Source: Alterluteimonas quercicellularis (GTDB taxonomy: Bacteria > Pseudomonadota > Gammaproteobacteria > Xanthomonadales > Xanthomonadaceae). From it: a stretch of DNA of 64,000 nt. The DNA is taken from contig NZ_JAIWPR010000034.1 in NCBI RefSeq assembly GCF_021191635.1, forward strand, positions 1 to 64,000, read 5' to 3'. Positions 7,768 to 17,234 of this stretch are shown piece after piece. How positions within the stretch are numbered: position 1 is the first letter of the stretch; each line of letters starts with the position of its first letter. The position numbers and the translations under genes are program-made. The notes under the pieces are model-generated. The model ran no database searches. It was not told the DNA's origin and worked only from the letters and a program-made list of their open reading frames with translations.

Positions 7768-10647
7768 ATGTCGATCGTCTTCCCGCCCGCGCGCCCGCGC
7801 ATCCGCCGCCTGCGCACCGCGGCGATCGCCTGCGCGCTGAGCCTGGCGCTCGGCGCCGGCTTCCTGCCGGCCGCGGCGCTCGCGCAGCCGGCGCCGGAGG
7901 TCGTGGTCGACATTCCCTACGAGACCTTCACCCTGCCCAACGGCCTGCAGGTGGTGGTGCACACCGACCGCAAGGCGCCGATCGTGGCGGTCAACCTCTG
8001 GTACCACGTGGGTTCCAAGGACGAGCCGCGCGGCCGCACCGGCTTCGCCCACCTGTTCGAGCACCTGATGTTCCAGCGCTCCGAGCACCACGACGGCGAG
8101 TTCTTCGCGCCGTTCGAGCGGGTCGGCGCCACCGACATGAACGGCACCACCAACCAGGACCGCACCAACTACTTCCAGAACGTGCCCACCAGCGCGCTCG
8201 ACATGGCGCTGTGGATGGAGTCCGACCGCATGGGCCACCTGCTGGGCGCGGTCGACCAGGCCGCGCTCGACGAGCAGCGCGGCGTGGTGCAGAACGAGAA
8301 GCGGCAGGGGCAGAACCAGCCCTACGGCCAGGTGTGGGAGGTGCTGGGCAAGGCGCTGTACCCGGAAGGGCATCCGTACCACCACAGCGTCATCGGCTCG
8401 ATGAACGACCTGGACGCGGCCACGCTCGACGACGTGCGGCAGTGGTTCCGCGCCTGGTACGGCCCCAACAACGCGGTGCTGGTGCTGGCCGGCGACATCG
8501 ACGCGGCCACCGCGCGCGAGAAGGTGGCCCGCTACTTCGGGCACATCCCGGCCGGGCCGACGATGGCGCAGCCGCCGGTGGATGTGGCCAGGCGCGAGGC
8601 CACCACGCGCGGCACGCTGGAGGACAAGGTGCCGCAGGCGCGCATCTACCGCGTCTGGAACGTGGCCGAGGTCGGCAACCCGGATCTCGACCGGCTGCAG
8701 ATCCTCGCCCACGTGCTGGGCGGCGCGCGCGCCTCGCGCCTGGACCGGCGGCTGCTGCACCAGGATCGGCTGGTCGACAGCGTCAGCGCCATGGCCTCGG
8801 GCGGCCAGCTGGGTTCGCGCTTCGTCGTCATCGCCAACGTGCGCGACGGCGTCGACCCGGCGCGGGTCGAGGCGGCCATCGACGAGGAGCTCGACCGCCT
8901 GATCGCGCAGGGCCCGACCGCCGAGGAACTGGAGCGCGCGCAGACCGCGGTGCGCGCCGGCTTCGTGCGCGGCATCGAACGCATCGGCGGCTTCGGCGGC
9001 AAGGCCGACGCGCTGGCCGGATGCACCGTCTACGAGGGCGACCCCGGCTGCTTCCGCCGCTCGCTGCAGGCCGTCGCCGCCACCACCCCGGCGCAGGTGG
9101 CCGAGGCCGGCCGCACCTGGCTGTCCTCGGGCGACCACGTGCTGACCGTGCTGCCCGGCGAACGCCGCGAGATCCCGGAGGAACCGGCGGTGGCGCCGGC
9201 GCCGTTCGAACTGCCGGCGCCCGATCCGAAGTACACGCAGGCCGCGCCGCAGGTCGACCGCAGCCGCGGCGTGCCGGTGCCGGACAGCTTCCCCGAGCTG
9301 CGCTTCCCCGAACTGCAGCGCACGCAGCTGTCCAACGGCACCCGGCTCGTCCTCGCCCGCCGCAGCGACATCCCGGTGGTGCAGCTGAGCTACGAGTTCG
9401 GCGGCGGCTACGCCGCCGACCTGGGCCGGCGCCTGGGCACCTCGGGCTTCGCGATGGCGATGCTCGACGAGGGCGCGGGCGACTACGGCGCGCTGGCCCT
9501 GGCCGAGCGCGCGGAGTCGCTGGGCGCGGTGCTGTCCTCCGGCGCCTCGCTCGACGGCGGCAGCGCCTACCTCTCGGCGCTGAAGGAGCACCTCGACCCG
9601 TCGCTGGCGCTGTTCGCCGACATGGTGCGCGCGCCGCGCTTCGACCAGCCCGAGATCGACCGGGTCAAGGCGACCTGGATCGCCGGCATCCGGCAGGAGA
9701 AGGCGCGCCCGAACAGCGCGGCGCTGCGCGTGCTGCCGCCGCTGCTCTACGGCGAGGGCCATCCCTATGCGATCCCGCTCAGCGGCACCGGCACCGAGGA
9801 CTCGATCGCCGCGCTGACCCGCGACGAGCTGGTCGCCTTCCACCGCGACTGGGTGCGGCCGGAGGACGCGACCCTGATCGTCGTGGGCGACACCACCCTG
9901 GACGAGATCGTGCCCGCGCTGGAGCGGCACTTCGGCGATTGGCGCGGCCGCGGCGAGGCGCCCGTGGCGGCCGCCGTGGGCGCGGTGGAACGCCCGGCCG
10001 CGCCGCGGGTGTACCTGATGGACCAGCCCGGCGCGGTGCAGGCCAACCTCTTCGTCGGCCAGCTGGTGCCGTCGAGCAAGGACCCGGGCGCGACCCGCTT
10101 CGGCATCGCCAACGCGGTGCTGGGCGGCACCTTCACCTCGCGCCTCAACATGAACCTGCGCGAGGACAAGCACTGGTCCTACGGTGCGTTCACCACTACC
10201 GTCGGCGCGCTCGGGCCGCGGCCGTGGATCGCGCTGGCGCCGGTGCAGATCGACAAGACCGCCGAAGCGATCGCGGAGATGCGCCGCGAGATCGCCGAGT
10301 ACGCCGGCGGCGAGCGCCCGCCGACGGCCGACGAGGTCGCCAAGATCCAGGCCGCCGAGATCCGCGGGCTGCCCGGTTCCTACGAGACCGCGAGCGCGGT
10401 GTTGTCGGAGATCGGCGGCATCGTGCGCTACGGCCGCCCGGACGACTACGTGGTGCGGCGCCGGGCGGAGATCGAGTCGCTGACGCCGGAGCAGGTGCGG
10501 GCGTCGGCGTCGACGATCGACCCGGAGCGGCTGACCTGGGTGATCGTGGGCGACCTGTCGAAGATCGAGGCGCCGGTGCGCGCGCTGGAACTCGGCGAGG
10601 TGACCGTGGTCGATGCCGACGGGCGCCCGCTGCCGCGCGCCGATTGA
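7768..10647 (+). CDS. M16 family zinc metalloprotease (pitrilysin type, two tandem units)
   Basis: 959 residues. The signal peptide is about residues 1-40 (cleaved near ALAQ), so it acts in the periplasm or envelope. The first M16 unit carries the inverted zinc motif H95-L-F-E-H99 and downstream glutamates; the second unit (from about residue 510) keeps the fold but has no HxxEH, as usual for the inactive partner half. The family degrades peptides inside a closed clamshell. AAGGAG lies 7 nt before the ATG. It stands alone and is followed by a small lipoprotein gene. Confidence 0.93.
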   Translation: MSIVFPPARPRIRRLRTAAIACALSLALGAGFLPAAALAQPAPEVVVDIPYETFTLPNGLQVVVHTDRKAPIVAVNLWYHVGSKDEPRGRTGFAHLFEHLMFQRSEHHDGEFFAPFERVGATDMNGTTNQDRTNYFQNVPTSALDMALWMESDRMGHLLGAVDQAALDEQRGVVQNEKRQGQNQPYGQVWEVLGKALYPEGHPYHHSVIGSMNDLDAATLDDVRQWFRAWYGPNNAVLVLAGDIDAATAREKVARYFGHIPAGPTMAQPPVDVARREATTRGTLEDKVPQARIYRVWNVAEVGNPDLDRLQILAHVLGGARASRLDRRLLHQDRLVDSVSAMASGGQLGSRFVVIANVRDGVDPARVEAAIDEELDRLIAQGPTAEELERAQTAVRAGFVRGIERIGGFGGKADALAGCTVYEGDPGCFRRSLQAVAATTPAQVAEAGRTWLSSGDHVLTVLPGERREIPEEPAVAPAPFELPAPDPKYTQAAPQVDRSRGVPVPDSFPELRFPELQRTQLSNGTRLVLARRSDIPVVQLSYEFGGGYAADLGRRLGTSGFAMAMLDEGAGDYGALALAERAESLGAVLSSGASLDGGSAYLSALKEHLDPSLALFADMVRAPRFDQPEIDRVKATWIAGIRQEKARPNSAALRVLPPLLYGEGHPYAIPLSGTGTEDSIAALTRDELVAFHRDWVRPEDATLIVVGDTTLDEIVPALERHFGDWRGRGEAPVAAAVGAVERPAAPRVYLMDQPGAVQANLFVGQLVPSSKDPGATRFGIANAVLGGTFTSRLNMNLREDKHWSYGAFTTTVGALGPRPWIALAPVQIDKTAEAIAEMRREIAEYAGGERPPTADEVAKIQAAEIRGLPGSYETASAVLSEIGGIVRYGRPDDYVVRRRAEIESLTPEQVRASASTIDPERLTWVIVGDLSKIEAPVRALELGEVTVVDADGRPLPRAD

Positions 10648-10793
10648 GTTCCCGCGGCGCCGTTCAGCGCGGCGCCGGTGGGGCGTGCTATGTACTCCGG
10701 CGTGCGGGAACGCGCGCCGGAGCGCGCGCCCCGCTCCCGTTTTCCCCGGGCCGCCCGCGCGGCCCCGTCCACGACCCGTCCGGAGTTGCCACG

Positions 10794-11123
10794 ATGCGCG
10801 AATCCCGTCTCCGTCTCCTCCTTCCGCTGGCGCTCGCGGCATCGGCGAGCGTCTCCGGCTGCACCTGGGTCCACATGGCGCCCGGCGCCAGCGCCGTGCG
10901 CGTGGCGGCCTCCGCGCCCACCGGCTGCGAGAAGCGCGGCGAGGTCGAGGTGTCGGTCAAGCACAGCGTGGCCTTCGTCGAGCGCAACCAGCTGCGGGTG
11001 CGCGAGGAACTGGAGACGCTGGCGCGCAACGAGGCGCCCGGGCTCGGCGCCGACACCGTGCATCCGCTGTCCCCTCCGGTGAGCGGCAGCCAGCGGTTCG
11101 CGGCCTGGCGCTGCGGCGGCTGA
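10794..11123 (+). CDS. DUF4156 small lipoprotein
   Basis: 109 residues. A signal peptide with a lipobox (SVSGC, Cys about residue 23) is followed by a short domain with CEKRGEVEVSVKHSV, ELETLARNEAPGLGADTV and a C-terminal Cys, which matches DUF4156 outer-membrane lipoproteins of unknown role. One Cys in the GCEKRG segment and one in WRCGG may form a disulfide. It lies between the M16 protease and oleA, 146 bp after the former; that gap has GC-rich inverted repeats but no gene. Confidence 0.75.
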   Translation: MRESRLRLLLPLALAASASVSGCTWVHMAPGASAVRVAASAPTGCEKRGEVEVSVKHSVAFVERNQLRVREELETLARNEAPGLGADTVHPLSPPVSGSQRFAAWRCGG

Positions 11124-11247
11124 GCGCGGCCCGGTCACCCGCGCCCGTCCCGAGGGGCCATTCAGGCCCGCCGGCGGCGGGCCGAGCGGCGGACGCCGGA
11201 AGCCGGTACCCTATGTGACCTTTTGTCAGCCTTCCGGTCCCGCGCCC

Positions 11248-12264
11248 ATGCTGTTCCAACACGTCGCCATCGCCGGCCTCGCCCACATCGACGCGCCGCG
11301 GCGGCTGTCCTCGGACGAGATCAACGCGCGCCTGAAGCCCACCCTCGATCGCCTCGACATCCGCATCGACGTGCTGCAGGACATCGCCGGCATCCACGAG
11401 CGCCGGCTCTGGGACGACGAGGTCCAGGCCTCCGACGCCGCCACCCTGGCCGCGGTCAAGGCGCTGGCGGACGCCGGCATCGACCCGTCGCGCATCGGCC
11501 TGCTGGTCAACACCTCGGTCAGCCGCGACTACCTGGAGCCGTCGACCGCCAGCATCGTCAGCGGCAACCTCGGCCTGTCCGACACCTGCCAGAACTTCGA
11601 CCTCGCCAACGCCTGCCTGGCCTTCCTCAACGGCATGGACGTGGCCAGCCGCATGATCGAGCGCGGCGAGATCGACTACGCGCTGGTGGTGGACGGCGAG
11701 ACCGCCAACCTCGCCTACGAGAAGACCATCGAACGCCTGCTGCGCCCGGAGGCCACCGAGGAGGACTTCCGCAACGAGCTGGCCACCCTGACCCTGGGCT
11801 GCGGCGCCGCGGCGATGGTGCTCGCGCGCGCCGAGCTGGCGCCCGGCGCGCCGCGCTACAAGGGCGGCGTGACCCGCGCGGCCACCGAGTGGAACACTCT
11901 GTGCCGCGGCAACCTCGACCGCATGGTCACCGATACCCGCATGCTGCTGATCGAGGGCATCAAGCTGGCGCAGAAGACCTTCATCGCCGCCAAGGCCAAG
12001 CTCGGCTGGGCGGTGGAGGAACTGGACGAGTTCGTGATCCACCAGGTCAGCAAGGCGCACACCGCCGCCTTCATCAAGGCCTTCAACATCGACCCGAAGA
12101 AGGTCATGACCATCTTCGGCGAGCACGGCAACATCGGCCCGGCCTCGGTGCCGATCGTGCTGTCCAAGCTGCGCGAGAACGGCCGCCTCAAGAAGGGCAG
12201 CCGCGTCGCCCTGCTGGGCATCGGCTCCGGCCTGAACTGCTCGATGGCCGAGGTGGTCTGGTAG
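11248..12264 (+). CDS. oleA: OleA, acyl-CoA condensing thiolase-like enzyme
   Basis: 338 residues, nearly collinear with Xanthomonas campestris OleA as I recall it. It starts MLFQHVAIAGLAHIDAP. The nucleophilic Cys123 is in DLANACLAFLNGMD; the His is in FVIHQVSKAHTAA and the Asn in FGEHGNIGPAS. OleA joins two fatty acyl-CoA molecules head to head to a beta-keto acid, the first step to long-chain olefins. A longer frame from 11215 exists, but the ATG at 11248 fits the family. The next ole gene (oleB) begins only at 16329, with fic, UPF0114 and phytochrome genes in between. Confidence 0.96.
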   Translation: MLFQHVAIAGLAHIDAPRRLSSDEINARLKPTLDRLDIRIDVLQDIAGIHERRLWDDEVQASDAATLAAVKALADAGIDPSRIGLLVNTSVSRDYLEPSTASIVSGNLGLSDTCQNFDLANACLAFLNGMDVASRMIERGEIDYALVVDGETANLAYEKTIERLLRPEATEEDFRNELATLTLGCGAAAMVLARAELAPGAPRYKGGVTRAATEWNTLCRGNLDRMVTDTRMLLIEGIKLAQKTFIAAKAKLGWAVEELDEFVIHQVSKAHTAAFIKAFNIDPKKVMTIFGEHGNIGPASVPIVLSKLRENGRLKKGSRVALLGIGSGLNCSMAEVVW

Positions 12265-12306
12265 CCGGCGCATCGGGGCTGCGAAATGCATCGATTCGGG
12301 CCTGGA

Positions 12307-12343
12307 TTGAACATAACGGCTCTGATGTGTATAAAAAACACAT
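12307..12343 (+). promoter_or_regulatory. Sigma-70 type promoter with palindrome for fic
   Basis: TTGAAC (12307-12312), 17 bp, then TATAAA (12330-12335) is a good promoter match 33 bp before the fic start. The perfect inverted repeat ATGTGT-N7-ACACAT (12325-12343) covers the -10 box, so a bound protein would block transcription. The Fic protein itself has a C-terminal winged helix and may be that repressor. Confidence 0.7.
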
Positions 12344-12367
12344 ATTTCTTTGCATGAGGGCGCGGGC

Positions 12368-13447
12368 ATGGGGTTGCTTCCCCTTCAGCGACTTCGCCCG
12401 GAGCGCTTCGATGCAACGCCGATCCTGAGGCGCTTGAACGTCGCCAGCCGCCATTTGGCGGAGCTGAAAGGCGTTGCAGCCAGCATTCCCAACCAGGACA
12501 TCCTGATCAGCACCCTGACCCTGCAGGAGGCGCGGGACAGCTCTGCCATCGAGAACATCGTCACGACCCAGGACGATGTCTATCGCGAAGAAGACCGGGC
12601 CGATGCGGCCGGTATCGCCGTCAAGGAAGTGCTGCGCTACCGGCAGGCCCTGCGCGCCGGCTACGCGCAGGTCCGCGATTCCGGGTTGCTCACCCTCAAT
12701 ACGATCCTTGGCGTACAGGAACAGCTCGAATGCAACCAGGCCGGCTTCCGCAAGCTGCCCGGTACCGCCCTGCGCGACATCGCGGGTCGAGTGGTCTACG
12801 AGCCGCCCCAGGATGCAACCGAAGTCGCTCGGTTGATGGGCGAACTGGAGCGGTTCATCCACGACGATCCTCCGTTCGCCGTCGATCCGCTCGTGCGCAT
12901 GGCGTTGATCCACCACCAGTTCGAGAGCATCCACCCGTTCTACGACGGCAACGGGAGAACCGGAAGAATCCTCAACGTGCTCTACCTGGTCAAGGAAGGA
13001 TTGCTGGACATCCCGGTGCTGTATCTGAGCCGCCACATCGTCCGGACCAAGCCCGCCTACTACCAACGCCTGCAGGCCGTACGGGACGAGGATGCATGGG
13101 AGGACTGGGTGATCTACATGCTCGATGCGGTGGCGAACACGGCTGCGGAAACGGTCGAGACCGTACGTGCCATACGCGATCTGTTGCAGGCCACCAAGCA
13201 GCGTATCCGCACCGACTACAAGTTCTACAGCCAGGATCTGATCAACAACCTGTTCAACCACCCGTACACCCGCGTCGAGTTCGTACAGCGCGAGCTCGGC
13301 GTATCGCGCGTCACCGCCACGCGCTATCTCGATCTCCTGGCCGCGGATGGCTTGCTGGAGAAGCGGCGCGTGGGGCGCAACAACTACTACGTGAACAGAT
13401 CGCTCTTCGAGTTGCTTTCGCGCGGCGACGTCCGGGCGAGCGCATGA
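12368..13447 (+). CDS. Fic-domain AMP-transferase with C-terminal winged helix
   Basis: 359 residues. The Fic core motif HPFYDGNGRTGR (His189) is complete, so AMP or another nucleotide moiety can be transferred to a target hydroxyl. An N-terminal inhibitory helix motif S58-S-A-I-E62-N63 fits the (S/T)xxxE(G/N) pattern of self-inhibited class II Fic proteins. The C terminus (about residues 290-350) has an HTH-like segment SRVTATRYLDLLAADGLLEKRR. GC is about 62%, lower than its neighbours, and it interrupts the ole region, suggesting acquisition. The start at 12368 was chosen over a TTG at 12350. Confidence 0.9.
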   Translation: MGLLPLQRLRPERFDATPILRRLNVASRHLAELKGVAASIPNQDILISTLTLQEARDSSAIENIVTTQDDVYREEDRADAAGIAVKEVLRYRQALRAGYAQVRDSGLLTLNTILGVQEQLECNQAGFRKLPGTALRDIAGRVVYEPPQDATEVARLMGELERFIHDDPPFAVDPLVRMALIHHQFESIHPFYDGNGRTGRILNVLYLVKEGLLDIPVLYLSRHIVRTKPAYYQRLQAVRDEDAWEDWVIYMLDAVANTAAETVETVRAIRDLLQATKQRIRTDYKFYSQDLINNLFNHPYTRVEFVQRELGVSRVTATRYLDLLAADGLLEKRRVGRNNYYVNRSLFELLSRGDVRASA

Positions 13448-13557
13448 CGATGGCGCGTTGCCTGGGACCGCCCCGCGCTCGTCGCCGGGTGGTCGCGGTG
13501 GGATATCTGGGTCTTTGATCCGGTTCCACCGCTCGCTGTGCAGCGGCGCGGGCGCGC

Positions 13558-14208
13558 CTACTCGGCGTGGTGCTCGCGACGGCTCGCGGTGTGCTGCATC
13601 AGCCGGTCGGTCCAGGCGATGCCGATGGCCGAGAGGATGAAGATGGCGTGGATGATGGCCTGCCACATGATCCCGGACGGGGTGTAGGTGGTGCAGGTGC
13701 GCGCGCTGGCGGTGCCGCCGAGCTGGGCGTAGGCCTGCGCGGCCTGCAGCGCCTCCACGGTGCCGCACAGGGGCAGGCCGCCGGCCATGCTGGCCTCGAT
13801 GAAGGTCTTGAGCAGGTGGATCGAGCTGATGCCGATGATGGCCATCGCCAGCTTCACCTTGAGCACGCTGGCGTTGACGTGCGACAGCCACTCCGGCTGG
13901 TCGGGGTGGCCTTCCAGCCGCAGCCGCGACACGAAGGTCTCGTAGCCGCCGACGATCACCATCACCAGCAGGTTGGAGATCATCACCACGTCGATCAGGC
14001 TCAGCACGATCAGCATGATCGCCTGCTCGCTGAGGCTGGCGGCACTGTGGATCAGGTGCCAGAGCTCCTTGACGAACAGGAACACGTAGACGCCCTGAGC
14101 GACGATCAGGCCCAGGTAGAGCGGCAGCTGCAGCCAGCGGGAACTGAAGATGAGCGCCGCCAGCGGGTTGAGCGGCCGGGACGCGGACGAGCGGGAGAGC
14201 GGAGGCAT
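13558..14208 (-). CDS. UPF0114/YqhA family membrane protein
   Basis: 216 residues with about four transmembrane segments (LGLIVAQGVYVFLFV, AIMLIVLSLIDVVMISNLLVMVIVGGYETF, LKVKLAMAIIGISSIHLLKTF, IMWQAIIHAIFILSAIGIAW). The loop VGGYETFVSRLRL and the segment IHLLKTFIEA are typical of the TIGR00645/UPF0114 family. Function is unknown. It is convergent with fic and lies 87 bp after the phytochrome gene in the same direction, so it may share that transcript. The ATG at 14208 is the family-like start. Confidence 0.85.
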   Translation of the reverse strand: MPPLSRSSASRPLNPLAALIFSSRWLQLPLYLGLIVAQGVYVFLFVKELWHLIHSAASLSEQAIMLIVLSLIDVVMISNLLVMVIVGGYETFVSRLRLEGHPDQPEWLSHVNASVLKVKLAMAIIGISSIHLLKTFIEASMAGGLPLCGTVEALQAAQAYAQLGGTASARTCTTYTPSGIMWQAIIHAIFILSAIGIAWTDRLMQHTASRREHHAE

Positions 14209-14295
14209 GGGGGCGCCGAGGGGGAAGGCGCGCGCAATGTAGCGGCGCCGCCGGCCCTTTGCCAAGGGCCGCGGACGGGGTCGGCCGGGCGCCGG

Positions 14296-16020
14296 TCAGC
14301 CGGGCGAGCCGGCCGGTTCGCGGCTGGCGATCAGCGACTGCAGCTCGGCCTCGAGGACGCTGATGCGGTCGGCCAGGCGGGCGGCGTCGTCGGGCCGCAC
14401 GTGGACCAGCCCTTCCAGCAGTTCGGACAGCTGCAGCAGGCGCTGGCGCTGGTCGCGGACCTCGGTGCGGGTGCGGTAGGCGCGCAGCTCGCTGACCTCC
14501 GAGCGCGCGCTCCCGCGGCGGTAGCGCTCGCGCAGCAGCATCGACAGCCGCTCCGCGGCGCGGAAGTCCGCGTCGCGCCAGGCCACGCTGCGGCCGCGCA
14601 CCGTTTCGTGCCAGGCGGCGAAGCTGGCGCGCGGGCCGATCCGCTCGCCGGCCGTGTCGAGCTGCATCGGTTCCCTGGGCGCGCCGGCCCAGCGGATCTC
14701 CTCCAGTTCCTCGCAGCGGAAGAAGAACAGCCATTCGCCGGCCTGCTCGTCCAGCGGCACGGCCAGCACGCCGGCCAGCCCGTCGTGGGCGCCGCCGTCG
14801 GGGTTCCAGTCGCTGGCCAGGTGGGTGGCGACCGGCCCGGGCGTGTCGCGGTGGCGGACCCATTCCAGCAGCGGCGGCATCATCCGCGCGTCGGGCGCGC
14901 GTCCCGCGGTATGCCAGTGCTCGTCCAGCACCATCGCCACCCCGTCCGACTCGATCGCGCGGCGCAGCAGCTCCAGTTCGCCGGTCGAGGCCAGGCGCGG
15001 GTCCAGTGCCGCGTCCAGCCGCAGCGCCAGGGTGTCGCGCGCGCCGCGCGCGGCCTCTTCCTCGGCGAGCGCGCGCTGCTGCTCGCGCGCGGCCACGCGC
15101 ATGGAGACGAACAGGCCGAACAGGTCGGCGGCCGCGCGCACGCCCGGCGAGAGCCGGCGCGGACGGCGGTGGTGGCAGGCGATCAGGCCCCACAGGCGGC
15201 CGCCGGAGATGATCGAGACCGAGGCCGACGCGGCCACGCCCATGTTGCGCATGTACTGCATGTGCACCGGCGAGACGCTGCGCAGCGCGTGCTGGCTGAG
15301 GTCCAGCGGGCGCCCGTCGGGATGGCGGTCGGGCACCAGCGGCACCGGCACGTAGGACACGTCCGGGATCACCCGCACGCGGTTGCGCAGGTAGAGCGCG
15401 CGCGCCTGCACGGGGATGTCGGTGCTGGGGTAGCGCAGGCCCAGGTAGGACGACATCTCCGAATCGCGCGACTCGGCGACCACCTCGCCGGCGTCGTCGT
15501 GGCGGAAGCGGTAGACCAGCACCCGGTCGTAGCCGGTCAGCAGGCGCACCTGCTCGGCCACCTGCTGGTTGAAGTCGTCCTCGTCGTTGTCGCTGGCCAG
15601 CCGCGCGATCATGGCCTGCGCGACCACGGTCGGCGAACGCTCGACGGCGGCGCTGCGAGGCTGGATCTCGATCTCCAGGTGCACCAGGCCGTCGGCGGCG
15701 TGCACGCTGACGTCGCACAGCTGCGCGAGCGGGCCGAGGTTGCCGACCACCGCTCGCTGCGGCGCCGCCCCGGGCTCGCTGAAGCCGATGGTCTCGGCGA
15801 TCGGACCGATGAGGTCGTCGGTGAAGAACTCGCGCAGGGTGTGGCGCAGCATCTCCTCGGGTCCCGCGCCCGTCAGTTCCTCGATGTTGGCCGACACGTG
15901 GCGGATGGTCCAATCCGGCAGCGCGCAGCTGATCAGGAACCCGTGCGGCTGGATCGCGCCGGACAGGTGGATCGGTTCCTCGGCGCAGGCCGCGGTGGCG
16001 CGTTCGAGAGCGTTGGACAT
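14296..16020 (-). CDS. Bacteriophytochrome photosensory module without output domain
   Basis: 574 residues. The domains are PAS (about 15-115), GAF (about 135-315) and PHY (about 320-505). The biliverdin-attachment Cys is at residue 12 (ACAEEPIHLSGAIQPHGF); GAF has YPSTDIPVQARALYLRN and the chromophore His in VSPVHMQYMRNMG; PHY has the tongue motif PRASF. So red/far-red sensing is likely. After PHY only about 65 residues of coiled coil remain: no histidine kinase, GGDEF or PAS9 output. No heme oxygenase (bphO) gene is in the window. How it signals is unknown; dimer change through the coiled coil or a partner protein is possible. Confidence 0.93.
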   Translation of the reverse strand: MSNALERATAACAEEPIHLSGAIQPHGFLISCALPDWTIRHVSANIEELTGAGPEEMLRHTLREFFTDDLIGPIAETIGFSEPGAAPQRAVVGNLGPLAQLCDVSVHAADGLVHLEIEIQPRSAAVERSPTVVAQAMIARLASDNDEDDFNQQVAEQVRLLTGYDRVLVYRFRHDDAGEVVAESRDSEMSSYLGLRYPSTDIPVQARALYLRNRVRVIPDVSYVPVPLVPDRHPDGRPLDLSQHALRSVSPVHMQYMRNMGVAASASVSIISGGRLWGLIACHHRRPRRLSPGVRAAADLFGLFVSMRVAAREQQRALAEEEAARGARDTLALRLDAALDPRLASTGELELLRRAIESDGVAMVLDEHWHTAGRAPDARMMPPLLEWVRHRDTPGPVATHLASDWNPDGGAHDGLAGVLAVPLDEQAGEWLFFFRCEELEEIRWAGAPREPMQLDTAGERIGPRASFAAWHETVRGRSVAWRDADFRAAERLSMLLRERYRRGSARSEVSELRAYRTRTEVRDQRQRLLQLSELLEGLVHVRPDDAARLADRISVLEAELQSLIASREPAGSPG

Positions 16021-16328
16021 GGGGGCTCCTGGAGGGGACCGACGTGGCGTCCGGGCGGGGGCCCGGGTCGACCGGGACATCCGGCGCGTACGGAGGAGGC
16101 GCGTTCGCGACATCCGTTTCCCGGCGGGGAACGTGCCAACGGCGATCCGTCGTCGTGTGCAGGACGATCAGTGCGTGCCGAGCATACCGTTCCCGCCGCG
16201 ATGGTGGATTCAGCTACATGATCGTATCCGTCACCTCGAGCTGGAGGCGGTGGGCACGGTGCCGCAACGCCCGGCAACGTCGCGCAGATTCCTTACAATG
16301 GACGCCAACGTTACCGATCCGGCCCGCT

Positions 16329-17228
16329 GTGCACCTTCCTGACTATCCCTTTACCGGGCACCGCCTGGCGGTACGCCCGGGCCTGCGGCTGCACGTCCTG
16401 GACGAGGGCCCGCGCGACGCCGAGCCGGTGGTCATGGTCCACGGCAACCCGTCCTGGAGCTATTACTGGCGCCATCTGGTGCTCGGCCTGCGCGACCGCT
16501 ACCGCTGCATCGTGCCCGACCACATGGGCATGGGCCTGTCCGACAAGCCGGGCGACGCCGACTACCGCTACACCCTGCAGTCGCGGGTCGAGGACCTGGA
16601 CGCGGTGCTCGACGGCCTCGGCGTCGACGGGCCGGTGACCCTGGCGGTGCACGACTGGGGCGGCATGATCGGCTTCGGCTGGGCGCTGCGGGACCCGGCG
16701 CGGGTGCGCCGGCTGGTGATCCTCAACACCGCGGCGTTCCCGATGCCGGCCGCCAAGCGCATGCCCTGGCAGATCGCGCTGGGCCGCGACTGGAAGGTGG
16801 GCGAGCTGGCGATCCGCGGCTTCAACGCGTTCGCCGCCGGCGCCTCGCGGCTGGGGGTGGAGCGGCGCATGCCGGCCGCGGTGCGCCGCGCCTACGTCGC
16901 GCCCTACGATTCCTGGGCCCACCGCATCTCCACCGTGCGCTTCATGCAGGACATCCCTCTGGGCCCCGGGGACGCGGCCTGGCCGCTGCTCGAGGCGGCC
17001 GGGCGCGTGCTGCCGTCCTACGCGGACCGGCCGGCCTTCATCGGCTGGGGGCTGAAGGACTTCGTCTTCGACCGCCATTTCCTCGACGTCTTCCGCGCCG
17101 CGCTGCCGCAGGCCGAGGTGCAGGCCTGGGACGACGCCGGGCACTACGTGCTGGAGGACAAGCACGAGCTGCTGGTGCCGCGCATCCGCGCCTTCCTCGA
17201 CGCGCACCCGGTCGCGGCGCCCGGCTGA
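16329..17228 (+). CDS. oleB: OleB, beta-lactone decarboxylase (alpha/beta hydrolase)
   Basis: 299 residues from a GTG at 16329 (the start is not certain). It has a haloalkane-dehalogenase-like fold with the oxyanion segment HGNPSWSYYWRH (about 39-50), the nucleophile Asp109 in VHDWGGMIGFGWA and the catalytic His272 in DAGHYVLEDK. OleB opens the beta-lactone made by OleC and releases CO2 to give the cis-olefin. It is separated from oleA by four kb but followed by oleC and oleD. The 308-bp region shared with the divergent phytochrome gene has a TACAAT box at 16294-16299 but no convincing -35. Confidence 0.93.
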   Translation: MHLPDYPFTGHRLAVRPGLRLHVLDEGPRDAEPVVMVHGNPSWSYYWRHLVLGLRDRYRCIVPDHMGMGLSDKPGDADYRYTLQSRVEDLDAVLDGLGVDGPVTLAVHDWGGMIGFGWALRDPARVRRLVILNTAAFPMPAAKRMPWQIALGRDWKVGELAIRGFNAFAAGASRLGVERRMPAAVRRAYVAPYDSWAHRISTVRFMQDIPLGPGDAAWPLLEAAGRVLPSYADRPAFIGWGLKDFVFDRHFLDVFRAALPQAEVQAWDDAGHYVLEDKHELLVPRIRAFLDAHPVAAPG

Positions 17229-17234
17229 CGCCGC

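Noticed and set aside
10648-10793. GC-rich inverted repeats between the M16 protease and the DUF4156 gene
   Set aside because: Short GCGCC-type palindromes are expected by chance at this GC content, and no T-run follows.
12188-15913. Minus-strand frame of 1241 codons through oleA, fic and phytochrome genes
   Set aside because: Arg/Ala/Pro-rich low-complexity translation opposite or out of frame with well-supported genes.
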